A stretch of DNA of 64,000 nt from Pseudomonas abietaniphila (GTDB lineage Bacteria; Pseudomonadota; Gammaproteobacteria; Pseudomonadales; Pseudomonadaceae), in contig NZ_FNCO01000002.1 in the NCBI RefSeq assembly GCF_900100795.1, positions 682,001 through 746,000 of the forward strand, read 5' to 3'. The notes under the pieces were generated by a model. The model was not told the origin of the DNA. It saw only the letters and a list, made by a program, of their open reading frames with translations, and did no database searches. This document shows positions 62,837-64,000 of this stretch, one piece after another; position 1 is the stretch's first letter; each line of letters starts with the position of its first letter. The position numbers and the translations under genes are program-made.

Positions 62837-63949
62837 ATGAAGATCGCCGCCCCCTCTGCGCCACCTGCGTTGCACACCCCTGCCCCCGCTGCCGCGAGCA
62901 ACGCGTCTTCGCAGGTCACGGCGCTGCGCACGAACACCCCGAACATGGGCGGGACGTCGCCGCAACAGGTCTCCCGATTTGCCGCTGCGCTGGTGCAACA
63001 AAGCCGTGGGCTGAGCCAGCGCGAATTGATTGCCAGCAGCAATGCGCTGCAATCGCGCGCGGTGAAGCTGGGCGAGCTGTATTCGCTGCTGATGGGGAGT
63101 CAGGACACGGGCCTCGACGACGCAGCGCGCAACCTGCGCAAGCAGTTGCAAAAGCAACGTGCAGCCAGCCTCGCGCAGGTGTTGAGTTTCGCAGGCGGGG
63201 ACCCGGCCAAAGCCCAGGTGGTCTTGCAGGCCGCGCGAAAGCAGGCGCAGGCCGACGGCGCCACGGGTGAGCATGTCGTGCTGACCCAGCAACTCAAACT
63301 GCTGCGCCGCCAATACGGCCAACGCGCCCGCGCGGGCATCAACAGTGCGAAGGCATTCGCCAAGTCCGGTACCGACAGCAAACGCCGTGGCGCCCTGCGT
63401 AACCTCTATGGGGTCGCAGTCTCAGGTCAGCAGAACATCACGGGGCTGATCGATGCTCTCCTGAGTGAGCAAGAAGAGGCCGGTGAATTCGAGCTCAACT
63501 TGCGCGACATGCGCAGCGCCATTGCCGACGATTTATCGGCCCTGACACCCTCAACCTCCCACCAGCAATTGCGCACCTTGATGCATGGCCTGAATACCGC
63601 GCGCCATGTCGCGACATTGCTGCAAGGCTGCGAACACCTGCTGGGCCGCATGCGCAACAAGAACCCCGGGCTGCAAGTCGACTCGGCGGCCTTCCTCAAG
63701 CATCTGCTGGCGCTGTCGGGCAAAGGCATGAGCCTCAATGAAACACTGCAGCTGACCCAACACATCGGCGGCAAGCACCTCAAACATCAGCTGGCCTTTC
63801 TCAACGGCCTGCGCCCGATGCTGCAACAACTGCCGATTCTGCTCTGGCGCGACATGAAAAGCCGTCAAACCGCACTGGGCAACCTGCTCATCCTCATGGC
63901 CGAACTGACTCGGCAGGAACAGAACCAGCTCCAGGGGGGCCTTGCCTGA
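62837..63949 (+). CDS. hrpJ: Type III secretion regulator HrpJ (YopN/InvE/SepL family)
   Basis: A 370-residue protein. The N-terminal about 70 residues are Ala/Pro/Thr-rich and flexible. From VQQSRGLSQRELIASSNALQSRAVKLGELYSLLMG onward it has the HrpJ/InvE-like helical domain. The C-terminal part (LLALSGKGMSLNETLQLTQHIGGKHLKHQLAFLNGLRPMLQQLPILLW) corresponds to the TyeA-like module. Family members control the order of secretion of translocators and effectors. ATG 62837 is the first in-frame start after the hrp box. Its stop overlaps the hrcV start (TGATG). Confidence 0.94.
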   Translation: MKIAAPSAPPALHTPAPAAASNASSQVTALRTNTPNMGGTSPQQVSRFAAALVQQSRGLSQRELIASSNALQSRAVKLGELYSLLMGSQDTGLDDAARNLRKQLQKQRAASLAQVLSFAGGDPAKAQVVLQAARKQAQADGATGEHVVLTQQLKLLRRQYGQRARAGINSAKAFAKSGTDSKRRGALRNLYGVAVSGQQNITGLIDALLSEQEEAGEFELNLRDMRSAIADDLSALTPSTSHQQLRTLMHGLNTARHVATLLQGCEHLLGRMRNKNPGLQVDSAAFLKHLLALSGKGMSLNETLQLTQHIGGKHLKHQLAFLNGLRPMLQQLPILLWRDMKSRQTALGNLLILMAELTRQEQNQLQGGLA

Positions 63950-64000
63950 TGGATCGTGTCATCAACCTGCTCAACCAACTCGCCCTGGCGGCGATGCGTC
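63949..64000 (+). CDS. hrcV: Type III export apparatus protein HrcV (5' end only)
   Basis: The gene runs off the window. The first 17 codons read MDRVINLLNQLALAAMR, matching the start of HrcV of the FlhA/LcrD family, a large inner-membrane export gate. The ATG overlaps the hrpJ TGA by one base. The position immediately after hrpJ is the standard Hrp1 order. Confidence 0.9.
   Translation, partial: MDRVINLLNQLALAAMR

Overview
The window comes from a plant-associated pseudomonad of, or close to, the Pseudomonas syringae group. Three things point there: a type III secretion (Hrp/Hrc1) locus at the right edge (hrpK, hrpL, hrpJ, start of hrcV, with HrpL-type promoters), a bphO-bphP bacteriophytochrome pair, and protein-level resemblance of most genes to Pseudomonas families. 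All names are assigned by reading motifs and gene context; no database search was run.

Layout. 1-5.1 kb: a TetR regulator, a leucine-rich-repeat/protein-kinase fusion, pmpR (YebC family) and an orphan VgrG-like spike. 5.1-8.0 kb: a left-going beta-oxidation set (short-chain dehydrogenase, thiolase, enoyl-CoA hydratase) without an acyl-CoA dehydrogenase. 8.1-15.0 kb: quinate/shikimate catabolism (DHA2 efflux-type MFS protein, AroE-like dehydrogenase, TetR regulator, fused QuiC dehydratase, MFS carrier) with a repeated candidate operator at its promoters. 15.0-15.3 kb: a long inverted-repeat element. 16.5-23.6 kb: a collinear run bphO-bphP-pcaQ-pcaH-pcaG-pcaB-pcaC in which bphP overlaps both neighbours. 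A near-perfect PcaQ box lies at the end of pcaQ. The quinate and pca parts fit together: quinate or shikimate goes to dehydroshikimate, then protocatechuate, then carboxymuconolactone.

23.7-41.4 kb: assorted chromosomal genes, including a GapN-like aldehyde dehydrogenase, a diguanylate cyclase, msrA, an orphan histidine kinase, AraC and LysR regulators, a PLP dehydratase and a YdiJ-type FAD/Fe-S dehydrogenase. 41.5-50.1 kb: a left-going sigma-54-type cluster. A CynF-like activator is followed by an OsmC protein, an acyl-CoA-dehydrogenase-like flavoprotein, a rubredoxin-reductase fusion, CynA/B/D-like ABC transport genes and cyanase. Its promoter region has the full architecture of a 44-bp perfect palindrome, a candidate IHF site and a -24/-12 promoter. 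This enlarged cyanate cluster is the best candidate for an undescribed function.

50.3-57.6 kb: alpha/beta hydrolase, ABM-like protein, tRNA-Asn, sad with its LysR regulator, a YbdD-like protein, a secreted RNase T2, a DUF2790-like protein and a secreted 13-residue repeat protein. 58.2-64.0 kb: the type III island edge. A HopP1-like lytic transglycosylase sits behind hrpK, followed by a small membrane ORF, hrpL with a sigma-54 promoter, and hrpJ-hrcV with a hrp box. No tRNA-Leu, integrase or insertion sequence was seen between the island and its left flank.
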